Shown: positions 1 through 6,553, numbered from the stretch's first letter. The stretch is DNA of 8,901 bases from an uncultured Oscillibacter sp. (GCA_946183715.1 CAMHDB010000068.1:1-8901), one strand, 5' to 3'. The notes: generated by a model not told the origin, from the letters alone. Translations and numbers: made by a program.

Positions 1-552
1 GTCGGCGGCGGCATGGCTACCCTGCCGTTCCTGAAAAACATCGGCGAGACCACCGGATGGTATACCTATACCGACTTAATGAATATGCTGGCAGTGTCCG
101 AATCGACGCCCGGCCCGATTGGTATCAATATGGCGACTTACGTCGGCTTTACCGTCGCGGGCGTCCCGGGGGCGCTCGTCGCCACGCTCGGGGAGGTCAC
201 GCCGTCGATTATCGTCATTCTCATCGTGGCGGCGTTCCTGCGGAGTTTCCGCGCGAATCCGTGGGTAGAGCGCGCCTTCTACGGCCTCCGCCCCGCCTCT
301 ACGGGCCTGATTGGCGCGGCCTGCGTGAGCGTGTTTCTGGAAGTCCTGACGGGTATCCGCATCGCCGGGGACGGCTTCGTGAACCGCATTTCCGTCAGCG
401 GCGAACACCTGTTCTTGTGGCCACAGCTCGTACTCGCGGCGCTGTTGCTCGTGCTCACGAACGCCGTCCCGAAAGTGCGCGACCTGCACCCCATTGTCTT
501 TATCGCCCTCGCCGCCGTGATTGGAATCGTCTTTCGCTTCGCCGGAGCCTGA
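1..552 (+). CDS. Chromate transporter (CHR/ChrA) family protein, 5'-partial
   Basis: Inner-membrane protein of the chromate ion transporter (CHR) family, thought to move oxyanions such as chromate or sulfate. The frame is open from base 1, and the visible 183 residues begin just after the usual start of the CHR domain: a GGG run, then a hydrophilic loop, then STPGPIGINMATYVG, which matches the family's conserved STPGP-(I/V)-N-x-A-T-(F/Y)-x-G segment. Several hydrophobic stretches follow (around residues 50-80, 98-115, 135-155 and 163-180), as expected for membrane helices. The size fits the short, single-domain CHR type of about 190-200 residues, so probably only 15-25 N-terminal residues are missing. 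Short CHR proteins are often encoded as adjacent pairs, so a partner gene may lie just upstream of the window (inference). A terminator follows 12 nt after the stop. The true substrate cannot be told from sequence. Confidence 0.92.
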   Translation, partial: VGGGMATLPFLKNIGETTGWYTYTDLMNMLAVSESTPGPIGINMATYVGFTVAGVPGALVATLGEVTPSIIVILIVAAFLRSFRANPWVERAFYGLRPASTGLIGAACVSVFLEVLTGIRIAGDGFVNRISVSGEHLFLWPQLVLAALLLVLTNAVPKVRDLHPIVFIALAAVIGIVFRFAGA

Positions 553-564
553 CAATAAAAACCA

Positions 565-603
565 ACGTTTCCGCGCTTGAACCGGGCACGGAAACGTCTT
601 TCT
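565..603 (+). terminator. Rho-independent terminator after the chromate transporter gene
   Basis: A perfect 9-bp inverted repeat, ACGTTTCCG at 565-573 and CGGAAACGT at 589-597, encloses a 15-nt loop and is followed by CTTTCT. It lies 12 nt after the stop codon of the transporter gene. The long loop and interrupted T-run make it moderate rather than strong. It marks the left edge of the restriction-modification island. Confidence 0.7.
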
Positions 604-626
604 ATCTAGAGCACTCAATAAAGTCC

Positions 627-667
627 AGAAATTCGCTTTAATTTTGTATAATCTGACGAATTTTTTT
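627..667 (+). other. AT-rich inverted repeat followed by a T-run, in the gap before the methyltransferase
   Basis: AGAAATTCG at 627-635 can pair with CGAATTTTT at 657-665 (one G-T pair), and seven T bases lie at 661-667. The 21-nt loop holds a perfect TATAAT at 647-652 without a convincing -35 box at 16-18 nt. It could be a weak second terminator for the transporter gene, or an operator around a -10 element for the methyltransferase gene. The sequence does not decide between these. Confidence 0.35.
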
Positions 668-694
668 CTCTTGTGGTAAAATCCGAAAAACCGC

Positions 695-723
695 TTGCAA
701 TCCAAGGGAAAATCGAACATAAT
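695..723 (+). promoter_or_regulatory. Candidate sigma-70-type promoter for the restriction-modification pair
   Basis: TTGCAA at 695-700 (4 of 6 to consensus) and CATAAT at 718-723 (5 of 6) are separated by exactly 17 nt. Transcription would start near 730, about 50 nt before the methyltransferase start codon. A perfect 8-bp palindrome, GGTATACC, lies at 739-746 in the predicted leader and could be an operator. No separate controller (C) gene is visible. Confidence 0.5.
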
Positions 724-778
724 AAAAAATACAGCGACGGTATACCACCCCCGGTCAGTTTGGAAATGAGGCGGAAAG

Positions 779-1855
779 ATGGACAAGGCATTTTTGGAAT
801 ATGTAAACACTAAAAACGTCTCGCCATTGTTTTATGTGGGCGACGCGCTCGCCACGCTCAAACTCTTTCCGGATGATTCCATTGACTGTTGCATAACAAG
901 CCCGCCGTATTGGAAAAAACGACAGTACGCTAACGGCGGTATCGGTATGGAGGCCGATTATAACGAGTATATCGGAAATCTTGTAAGCGTGTTTATGGAA
1001 GTCTACCGCGTATTAAAGCCGTCGGGGTCTTTTTGGCTGAACCTTGGCGACACTTATTATCAAAAGTCACTGCTCAATATTCCGTGGCGGGTTTCCATCT
1101 CCTTAACGGACAAAGGGTGGATTCTCCGAAATACGATTATCTGGAACAAAGTAAAAGGCGGATTAGATAACACAAAGGACAGACTGCGCAACGTCTATGA
1201 ACCTTTGTTTCATTTCGTCAAGCGGGATAAAAACTATTACTATGATATTGACAGCGTCAGGAATGCGCCCAAAAGCGCGAAAGTCGTGAACGGAGCGGTT
1301 GTATCCGCTACGGGCGTTACGGGTGTCCGGTACAAGCGCAAAATAGAGCTTTCCACGGCTCTTACAGATGAACAGAAACAGGACGCCTGTCAGGCGCTGA
1401 ACGACATCTTACGGCAGGTCGAAAGGGGAGAAATATCCGATTTCAGGATGATTATCAAAGGCGCGCAACGCGCGACGCATTCCGATTCCGAGATGGTGTC
1501 GGGAAGGGCGCGGGAATTGCGCGAAAAGGGATTTTATTTCCTCAAATATCACCCGAAAGGGAGTAAGCCGGGCGATATTTGGGATATTATCCCAGAAGAC
1601 ACGCAAGGACGTACATCCCATTTTGCCCCGTATCCATCCGATTTATGCCGTACACCCGTTATTTTAACCTGTCCTCCGGAGGGCATTGTGCTTGACCCCT
1701 TTGTCGGAACCGGAACGTCATGCTTCGTCGCCATGCAATATAACAGAAAATCTGTCGGCATTGATATTGCCGACGAATATATTTCCATCGCCAAACGGCG
1801 GTGCGGAGAGGTTGTATACAACGCCTCTTTCCTTGAACGGGGGAATTATGGATGA
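779..1855 (+). CDS. Type II DNA methyltransferase, beta class, probably N4-cytosine
   Basis: Site-specific DNA methyltransferase that would protect host DNA from the endonuclease encoded next. Of its 358 residues, TSPPYW at 40-45 is catalytic motif IV, and LDPFVGTGTS around 305-314 is the S-adenosylmethionine-binding motif I, followed by GIDI with its acidic residue D329 and then YISIAKRR. Having motif IV before motif I is the beta-class order, with the variable region between them (about 100-290) expected to hold target recognition. An S-P-P-Y motif IV favours N4-cytosine methylation over N6-adenine (D/N-P-P-Y), though this rule is not absolute. The ATG at 779 has GAGG at 768-771, 7 nt upstream. 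The stop overlaps the next start as ATGA, implying translational coupling. The gene is visibly poorer in GC than its neighbours outside the island. The recognition site cannot be read from the sequence. Confidence 0.93.
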   Translation: MDKAFLEYVNTKNVSPLFYVGDALATLKLFPDDSIDCCITSPPYWKKRQYANGGIGMEADYNEYIGNLVSVFMEVYRVLKPSGSFWLNLGDTYYQKSLLNIPWRVSISLTDKGWILRNTIIWNKVKGGLDNTKDRLRNVYEPLFHFVKRDKNYYYDIDSVRNAPKSAKVVNGAVVSATGVTGVRYKRKIELSTALTDEQKQDACQALNDILRQVERGEISDFRMIIKGAQRATHSDSEMVSGRARELREKGFYFLKYHPKGSKPGDIWDIIPEDTQGRTSHFAPYPSDLCRTPVILTCPPEGIVLDPFVGTGTSCFVAMQYNRKSVGIDIADEYISIAKRRCGEVVYNASFLERGNYG

Positions 1856-2688
1856 ACAGGGTTACAGAATTATTCGGTGTGTATTGTCAGGAAAACGCCG
1901 ATTTAACGCGTGCCGTGGAGCGGCAGATTTGTCCGTATTCCAAGAAAAAATGCTACAAAGTCCGCAAAAGTGCTCCTGAAACGGCGATTGGAACTTGTAC
2001 GGTCAGTTATCAGAGCAATCCTGTCATCATATGCCCGAACCGCCTTTTGGAGGGCAATCAGATTTTCATCGATTGCCTGCATTTGCTCACGTTGCATGAA
2101 CCCGGTAACGAGTTATACGTCGTTCCCGAAGTGTCCATTCCCGGCGGAAACGTGGATTACTTTCTTGCCTCGGTAAAGGATGGAAAGGTCAAAGATTTCG
2201 CGGGTATCGAACTGCAAACAATGGATACAACAGGCACCGTATGGCCCGAACGTCAACGTTTGCTTCACGAATACGGATTTCCTGTCGACAGGTCGGATGT
2301 CGAGAATAAGAGCCCATTCGGAATGAACTGGAAAATGACAGCCAAGACGATTTTGGTTCAGATGCACCATAAGTCTGAAACCTTTGAGCGCCTTAACAAG
2401 CATTTGGCGCTGGTCATTCAAAAGCCCTTCCTCGACTATGTCAACCGGGAGTTTTCATTTTCTCATATTCAACAGGCGCGTTTGGGCGACCCGATTCATA
2501 TTCACGCATACGATTTCAAAGAAGTGAATCGCCATTTGAAACTGTCGCTACATACGAGAATTAGCACGGATTCTGAGGGCATTGCAAGAAGTTTGGGATT
2601 AAAGGCCCAACCCAAAATGGAATTGGACGAACTGTTGTCCGCGCTCGAAAAAAAGCTGCAAGAGGAGCATCGGCTTTCTATCACGTGA
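1852..2688 (+). CDS. NotI-like type II restriction endonuclease
   Basis: Predicted restriction enzyme paired with the preceding methyltransferase. The 278-residue protein shows the NotI-family layout. First comes a cysteine cluster, C27-P-x5-C34, then IGTC at 46-49 and IICP with C61, matching the four-cysteine iron-binding fold known from NotI. Next is a PD-(D/E)xK-type core: VPEV with E93, VDYF with D102, and GIELQ with E120 and Q122. Glutamine stands where many nucleases have lysine. The C-terminal half (about 140-278) is likely DNA-contacting or structural, ending in a charged, probably helical tail. From memory NotI is about 380 residues, so this is a shorter member. The start at 1852 overlaps the methyltransferase stop by 4 nt and has GGGGGA at 1839-1844, 7 nt upstream. 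Recognition of GCGGCCGC is possible but not shown; related enzymes may differ. Confidence 0.85.
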   Translation: MNRVTELFGVYCQENADLTRAVERQICPYSKKKCYKVRKSAPETAIGTCTVSYQSNPVIICPNRLLEGNQIFIDCLHLLTLHEPGNELYVVPEVSIPGGNVDYFLASVKDGKVKDFAGIELQTMDTTGTVWPERQRLLHEYGFPVDRSDVENKSPFGMNWKMTAKTILVQMHHKSETFERLNKHLALVIQKPFLDYVNREFSFSHIQQARLGDPIHIHAYDFKEVNRHLKLSLHTRISTDSEGIARSLGLKAQPKMELDELLSALEKKLQEEHRLSIT

Positions 2689-2720
2689 TTACGCGCTTAT
2701 TCAATTTTCCCTCCGTGCCA

Positions 2721-2754
2721 CCTCCCCCATTGCCGCAACGGGGGAGGGCTTTTC
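2721..2754 (+). terminator. Strong rho-independent terminator closing the restriction-modification pair
   Basis: CCTCCCCC at 2721-2728 pairs with GGGGGAGG at 2740-2747 across an 11-nt loop in which TTG and CAA can add an inner pairing. GCTTTTCG follows. It lies about 30 nt after the endonuclease stop codon and marks the right edge of the island. Confidence 0.85.
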
Positions 2755-2777
2755 GTTTCCCTCCATAAGGAATTTTA

Positions 2778-2806
2778 TTGACAAATCCGGGATTTTCGGC
2801 TATGCT
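2778..2806 (+). promoter_or_regulatory. Sigma-70-type promoter for the acyl-CoA dehydrogenase fusion gene
   Basis: A perfect TTGACA at 2778-2783, a 17-nt spacer and TATGCT at 2801-2806 (4 of 6) form the best promoter in the window. Transcription would begin near 2813, giving a leader of about 77 nt that contains the inverted repeat at 2826-2851. Genes downstream to 6546, and perhaps to 7910, could be served by it. Confidence 0.7.
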
Positions 2807-2825
2807 ATGGGCAGTTCCTCAATGA

Positions 2826-2851
2826 CACGGACACGCTTTCGGGTGTCCGTG
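2826..2851 (+). promoter_or_regulatory. Perfect inverted repeat in the leader of the acyl-CoA dehydrogenase fusion gene
   Basis: CACGGACAC at 2826-2834 and GTGTCCGTG at 2843-2851 are a perfect 9-bp inverted repeat around 8 nt. It starts about 13 nt after the predicted transcription start, and no T-run follows, so it is not a terminator. It may be a repressor-binding site on DNA or a stabilising hairpin in the mRNA. Confidence 0.5.
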
Positions 2852-2889
2852 AAAGTACCAGACGCCACTTGTCGAAAAGGAGGAAACTT

Positions 2890-4794
2890 ATGCTCTACCA
2901 GACCACCCCGGCCCATGAGGAGTTACGCGCGAAAGTGCGCGCTTTCGCGGAGGCGGAAGTCAAGCCCATTGCCTTTTCCCTCGACAAGAACAACGAGTTC
3001 CCCCGCGACGCCGTGCGCAAAATGGGCGAACTCGGCCTGATGGGTCTCCCCTACGAAACCGAGTACGGCGGCGCGGGCGCGGATGTCCTGAGCTACGCAA
3101 TCGCGGTGGAAGAACTCGCGCGCGTCGACGGCGGCACGGGCGTCATCCTCTCCGCGCACACGTCCCTTGGCACGTACCCTATCGCGGCTTTCGGCAACGA
3201 GGAACAGAAGAGAAAGTATCTGCCCGACCTCTGTTCCGGGCGGAAAGTCGGCGCGTTCGGCCTCACGGAGCCCAACGCCGGCTCCGACGCCGGAGGCACC
3301 GAGACCACCGCCGAAGACCGCGGCGACTACTACCTGCTCAACGGCAACAAAATCTTCATCACGAACGGCGGCGAGGCCGATACCTACGTCGTGTTCGCGG
3401 TCACTACGCCCGGAATCGGCACGCGCGGCATTTCGGCCCTGATAGTCGAAAAGGGCTGGGAGGGCTTCACGTTCGGCGACCACTACGACAAAATGGGTAT
3501 CCGCTCCTCCGCCACCTGTGAGCTGAATTTCAACAACGTGAAAGTCCCGAAGGAAAACCTTCTGGGCAAGGAGGGCATGGGATTCAAAATCGCCATGTCG
3601 ACGCTCGACGGCGGGCGAATCGGAATCGCGGCGCAGGCGCTGGGAATCGCGCAGGGCGCGTATGAGGCCGCCGTGGAGTATTCCAAGGAGCGCGTGCAGT
3701 TCGGGCGGCCCATCTGCCAGCAACAGGCGATAGCGTTCAAAATCGCCGACATGGCCACGAAGTTACGCTGTGCGCGGTTCCTCGTCTACAGCGCCGCCGA
3801 ACTCAAACAGGCCCACGCCCCCTACGGCATGGAGGCCGCTATGGCCAAGCAGTACGCGTCCGACATTGCGCTGGAAGTCACCAACGACGCCATGCAGATT
3901 TTCGGCGGCGCCGGGTTCATGAAGGGCATGGAGGTCGAGCGCTTCTACCGCGACGCCAAAATCACGACGATTTACGAGGGTACCAACGAGATACAGCGCG
4001 TAGTTATCGCGGCGCACATTCTGGGCAAGGCAGGGAAAGCCTCGTCGGCCCCCGTACAGCGTCAGGCCGAAACGAGTATCCGGAAGAAGATACTCTTCAA
4101 GGACGGTTCCGCGCAGGACAAAGTAGAGGCGCTTGTCGCGGCGCTCAAGAAGGACGGCCACGACTTCACCGTCGGCATTCCCGCCGATACCCCGATTGTA
4201 CAGGCCGAGCGCGTCGTCAGCGCGGGCAAGGGTATCGGCGAGCGCGGGAACATGAAGCTCATCGAGGATTTGGCCCGCGCCGCCGGGGCCGCGATTGGTT
4301 CGTCGCGTCCCGTTGCCGAGACGCTCCAGTACGTGCCCCTCAACCGCTACGTGGGCATGTCCGGACAGAAATTCACGGGGAATCTGTACATTGCCTGCGG
4401 CATTTCGGGCGCTGTCCAGCACCTGAAGGGAATCAAGGACGCCGCCTACGTCGTGGCGATTAACAACGACCCCAACGCGAAAATCTTCAAGAACTGCGAC
4501 TACGGCATTGTCGGCGATGTCACGGAGATTCTGCCGCTCCTGACCGCCGCGCTGGATACCGGCGAGAAACAGCCCGCGCCGCCTATGGTCAAAATGAAGC
4601 GCGTCGCGCCGAAGAAGCCCTACGCGCCCCAAAAATACTACGTCTGCACGGGGTGCGGCAACGAGTACGACCCGCTCCGGGGCGACCCCGAGAACGAAGT
4701 CAAGCCGGGCACGGCGTTCAAGGACATTCCCGCCGGGTGGATGTGCCCGCACTGCGGCGAAACCCCCGACGGCTTTATTGAAATCGAAGTATAA
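2890..4794 (+). CDS. Acyl-CoA dehydrogenase / ETF-alpha FAD domain / rubredoxin fusion
   Basis: Three redox modules in one 634-residue cytoplasmic protein. Residues 1-385 are a complete acyl-CoA dehydrogenase: LTEPNAGSD at 125-133 is family signature 1, a QIFGGAGF-type signature 2 follows, and IYEGT carries the expected catalytic base E363. Residues of about 395-555 match the C-terminal, FAD-binding domain of electron-transfer flavoprotein alpha (ERVVSAG at 440-446, GQKFTGNLYIACGISGAVQH, then NNDPNAKIF and YGIVGD). The N-terminal ETF-alpha domain and any ETF-beta are absent. A Pro/Lys-rich linker (about 558-581) leads to a rubredoxin domain with C586-x2-C589 and C619-x2-C622 for one iron. Electrons may pass from acyl-CoA through two FADs to the iron site (inference). 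GGAGG at 2879-2883 places the start at 2890; an upstream in-frame TTG at 2869 overlaps no ribosome-binding site of its own. The likely acceptor is the flavo-diiron protein two genes downstream. The acyl-CoA substrate is unknown. Confidence 0.95.
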   Translation: MLYQTTPAHEELRAKVRAFAEAEVKPIAFSLDKNNEFPRDAVRKMGELGLMGLPYETEYGGAGADVLSYAIAVEELARVDGGTGVILSAHTSLGTYPIAAFGNEEQKRKYLPDLCSGRKVGAFGLTEPNAGSDAGGTETTAEDRGDYYLLNGNKIFITNGGEADTYVVFAVTTPGIGTRGISALIVEKGWEGFTFGDHYDKMGIRSSATCELNFNNVKVPKENLLGKEGMGFKIAMSTLDGGRIGIAAQALGIAQGAYEAAVEYSKERVQFGRPICQQQAIAFKIADMATKLRCARFLVYSAAELKQAHAPYGMEAAMAKQYASDIALEVTNDAMQIFGGAGFMKGMEVERFYRDAKITTIYEGTNEIQRVVIAAHILGKAGKASSAPVQRQAETSIRKKILFKDGSAQDKVEALVAALKKDGHDFTVGIPADTPIVQAERVVSAGKGIGERGNMKLIEDLARAAGAAIGSSRPVAETLQYVPLNRYVGMSGQKFTGNLYIACGISGAVQHLKGIKDAAYVVAINNDPNAKIFKNCDYGIVGDVTEILPLLTAALDTGEKQPAPPMVKMKRVAPKKPYAPQKYYVCTGCGNEYDPLRGDPENEVKPGTAFKDIPAGWMCPHCGETPDGFIEIEV

Positions 4795-4801
4795 TGACAG
4801 T

Positions 4802-4881
4802 AAGGAGAATGACTTTTGAGAAATCCGCGTAACGGTTTGGGACTTGTGCGCTGACCGGGAGGTTGGCGCAAGGCCTCCCGG
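4802..4881 (+). promoter_or_regulatory. Possible leader peptide ORF directly followed by a hairpin
   Basis: In the 118-nt gap between the fusion gene and the RNHCP gene, AAGGAG at 4802-4807 stands 8 nt before a TTG at 4816 that opens 12 codons ending with TGA at 4852-4854. A perfect 8-bp stem, CCGGGAGG at 4855-4862 with CCTCCCGG at 4874-4881, begins at the very next base; inside its loop TTG and CAA can also pair. No T-run follows, so it is not a classic terminator. The hairpin is well supported. The peptide is only a possibility: its codons show no run of one amino acid that would suggest attenuation. Confidence 0.35.
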
Positions 4882-4912
4882 GAGTGTCGACAAACTTTCA
4901 GGAGGAATCCCA

Positions 4913-5314
4913 ATGAACCGTGAGAACAAACGGAGACAGTACGAAAAGGGTTACTACAAGACCCATCCGTGTGACGAGAGCTTTACCTGTAAGGTGTGCG
5001 GGCGGGCGGTATTCCCGGACGGGGCCGCGAGCGGACACCGCAACCACTGCCCCAACTGCCTGCACAGTCTGCACTTGGACGTAGAGCCGGGAGACCGCGC
5101 CGCCGACTGCGGCGGGATTATGGAACCCGTCGCGGTTTGGGTACGCAAGGGCGGCGAGTGGGCGCTAATCCACCGTTGCCGCCGCTGCGGGGCGCTCTCG
5201 TCGAACCGTATCGCCGCCGACGACAACCCTTTCAAGCTGATGTCGATTGCCATGAAACCGATTGCACAGCCGCCCTTCCCGCCCGAGTACATGGACGGGT
5301 TCGGGCGCGTGTAA
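4913..5314 (+). CDS. RNHCP-domain protein, zinc-ribbon-like, function unknown
   Basis: A small 133-residue cytoplasmic protein of the RNHCP family, named after the motif seen here within GHRNHCPNCLHSLHLD. Metal-binding residues appear in pairs: CKVC in the N-terminal part, CPNC in the name motif, a lone cysteine in ADCGG, and CRRC near position 100, followed by NRIAADDN, also typical of the family. The pattern suggests one or two structural zinc sites. The biochemical role of the family is not known to me, and I assign none. The ATG at 4913 is fixed by AGGAGG at 4900-4905, 7 nt upstream, so the longer in-frame reading from 4844 is not needed. The gene lies between a rubredoxin fusion and a flavo-diiron protein and is only 20 nt ahead of the latter, so the two are probably co-transcribed. 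That setting hints at a redox or stress link, but the proteins need not interact. Confidence 0.88.
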   Translation: MNRENKRRQYEKGYYKTHPCDESFTCKVCGRAVFPDGAASGHRNHCPNCLHSLHLDVEPGDRAADCGGIMEPVAVWVRKGGEWALIHRCRRCGALSSNRIAADDNPFKLMSIAMKPIAQPPFPPEYMDGFGRV

Positions 5315-5334
5315 ACAGAAACGGAGGAAACTGT

Positions 5335-6546
5335 ATGAATTGCTATCGCAAGGTGACGGACGACCTGTACTGGGTGGGCGGCAACGACCGCCGACTGGCC
5401 CTGTTCGAGAATATCCACCCCCTCTACCACGGCGTGTCCTACAACGCCTACGTCCTGCTCGACGAAAAGACCGTCCTTTTCGATACCGCCGACTGGGCCG
5501 TCGGGCGTCAGTTCATCGAAAACGTCAAAGCCGTACTCGACGGGCGTCCGCTGGATTACCTCGTCATTAACCACGTCGAACCCGACCACGCCGCCACGCT
5601 GGAAGAAATCCTCCTCCGCTGGCCCGACGTGCAGATGATTATGACCGCGAAAGCCGCCATGTTCCTCCGGAACTTCGGCTACACCCTCAACGGCGACAAT
5701 ATCCGGGAAGTCAAGGAAGGCGACACGGCCTCTTTCGGCAAACACACTGTCGCGTTCGTCATGGCCCCTATGGTACACTGGCCCGAGGCTATGATGACGT
5801 TCGACACCACCAACGGCGTTTTGTTCTCCGCCGACGCGTTCGGGTCGTTCCGCTCCCTCGACGGCAAGCTGTTCGCCGACGAGTTCGACTTCGACCGCGA
5901 ATGGATTGACGAGGCCCGCCGCTACTATACGAACATCGTCGGCAAGTACGGCCCGCAGGTGCAGGCCGTCTTGAAGAAGGCCGCGAAAGTCGATATCAAG
6001 TACCTTTGCCCGCTCCACGGCCCCGTGTGGCGCAAGGACTTCGGCTACATCCTCGACAAGTACCAGCATTGGAGCACCTACACGCCGGAAGAAAAGGGCG
6101 TCATGATTGTCTACGCCTCCATGTACGGCAACACCGAGAACACCGCCGAGTTACTCGCCGCCAAACTCGCCGCGAAGGGCGTCACGAATACCCGCCTGTA
6201 CGACGTATCGAGCACGCATGTCAGCTACCTGATTTCCGACCTGTTCAAGTACAGCCACATCGTATTCGCGTCGGTGACGTACAATCTGGGCATTTTCCCG
6301 CCCATGCACAATTTCCTCGCCGACATGAAGGCGCTGAACCTCCAGAACCGCACTTGCGCCATTATCGAGAACGGCTCGTGGGCGATTCAGTCGGGGAAAC
6401 TCATCAAAGAAGCGCTCTCCGGCATGAAGAAAATGACCGTCCTCGGCGACGATGTCAGCGTGACTATCAATTCCAGTTGCCGCGAGCAGAACGTCGCCGA
6501 CGTGGAATCCCTCGCCGACGCGCTGGCCGCTGACCTGTCCAAGTAA
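5335..6546 (+). CDS. Flavo-diiron protein (A-type), O2 or NO reductase
   Basis: Cytoplasmic enzyme that reduces O2 to water, or NO to N2O, with electrons usually delivered by rubredoxin; it protects anaerobes from oxygen. Of 403 residues, the first 250 or so form a metallo-beta-lactamase-like domain with a full diiron ligand set: H80, E82, D84 (H-V-E-P-D-H, with H85 next), H148, D167 and H228. The rest is a flavodoxin-like FMN domain whose phosphate loop is SMYGNTE at 262-268. There is no extra C-terminal rubredoxin or reductase domain, so it is the simple A-type and needs an outside donor; the rubredoxin of the fusion protein upstream is a natural candidate (inference). GGAGG at 5323-5327 sets the start at 5335. 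The same frame stays open upstream across the RNHCP gene, but that part is not coding. O2 versus NO preference cannot be judged by eye. Confidence 0.96.
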   Translation: MNCYRKVTDDLYWVGGNDRRLALFENIHPLYHGVSYNAYVLLDEKTVLFDTADWAVGRQFIENVKAVLDGRPLDYLVINHVEPDHAATLEEILLRWPDVQMIMTAKAAMFLRNFGYTLNGDNIREVKEGDTASFGKHTVAFVMAPMVHWPEAMMTFDTTNGVLFSADAFGSFRSLDGKLFADEFDFDREWIDEARRYYTNIVGKYGPQVQAVLKKAAKVDIKYLCPLHGPVWRKDFGYILDKYQHWSTYTPEEKGVMIVYASMYGNTENTAELLAAKLAAKGVTNTRLYDVSSTHVSYLISDLFKYSHIVFASVTYNLGIFPPMHNFLADMKALNLQNRTCAIIENGSWAIQSGKLIKEALSGMKKMTVLGDDVSVTINSSCREQNVADVESLADALAADLSK

Positions 6547-6553
6547 ATACCGC

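Noticed and set aside
76..810. Minus-strand open frame across the transporter end and the gap to 778
   Set aside because: Antisense to the transporter over most of its length, it crosses a terminator, and its translation has no family features.
2869..2889. Earlier TTG start for the fusion gene
   Set aside because: The seven added residues would be encoded by the ribosome-binding region itself, and the ATG at 2890 has ideal spacing to GGAGG.
4844..4912. Earlier in-frame start for the RNHCP gene
   Set aside because: It would begin inside the hairpin region without a ribosome-binding site; AGGAGG at 4900-4905 supports 4913.
3763..4929. Long open frame on the minus strand opposite the fusion gene (388 codons)
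   Set aside because: It lies antisense to clearly recognisable dehydrogenase, ETF and rubredoxin coding sequence; its translation is rich in Arg, Gly, Ala and Val and shows no family motif. It is a product of high-GC codon use.
4996..5334. Upstream extension of the flavo-diiron reading frame
   Set aside because: The frame is open but runs through the RNHCP gene in another phase; the ribosome-binding site at 5323-5327 and the family N-terminus fix the start at 5335.
4954..6069. Long open frame on the minus strand opposite the RNHCP and flavo-diiron genes (371 codons)
   Set aside because: Antisense to two genes with firm motifs; no recognisable domain and no sensible ribosome-binding site.
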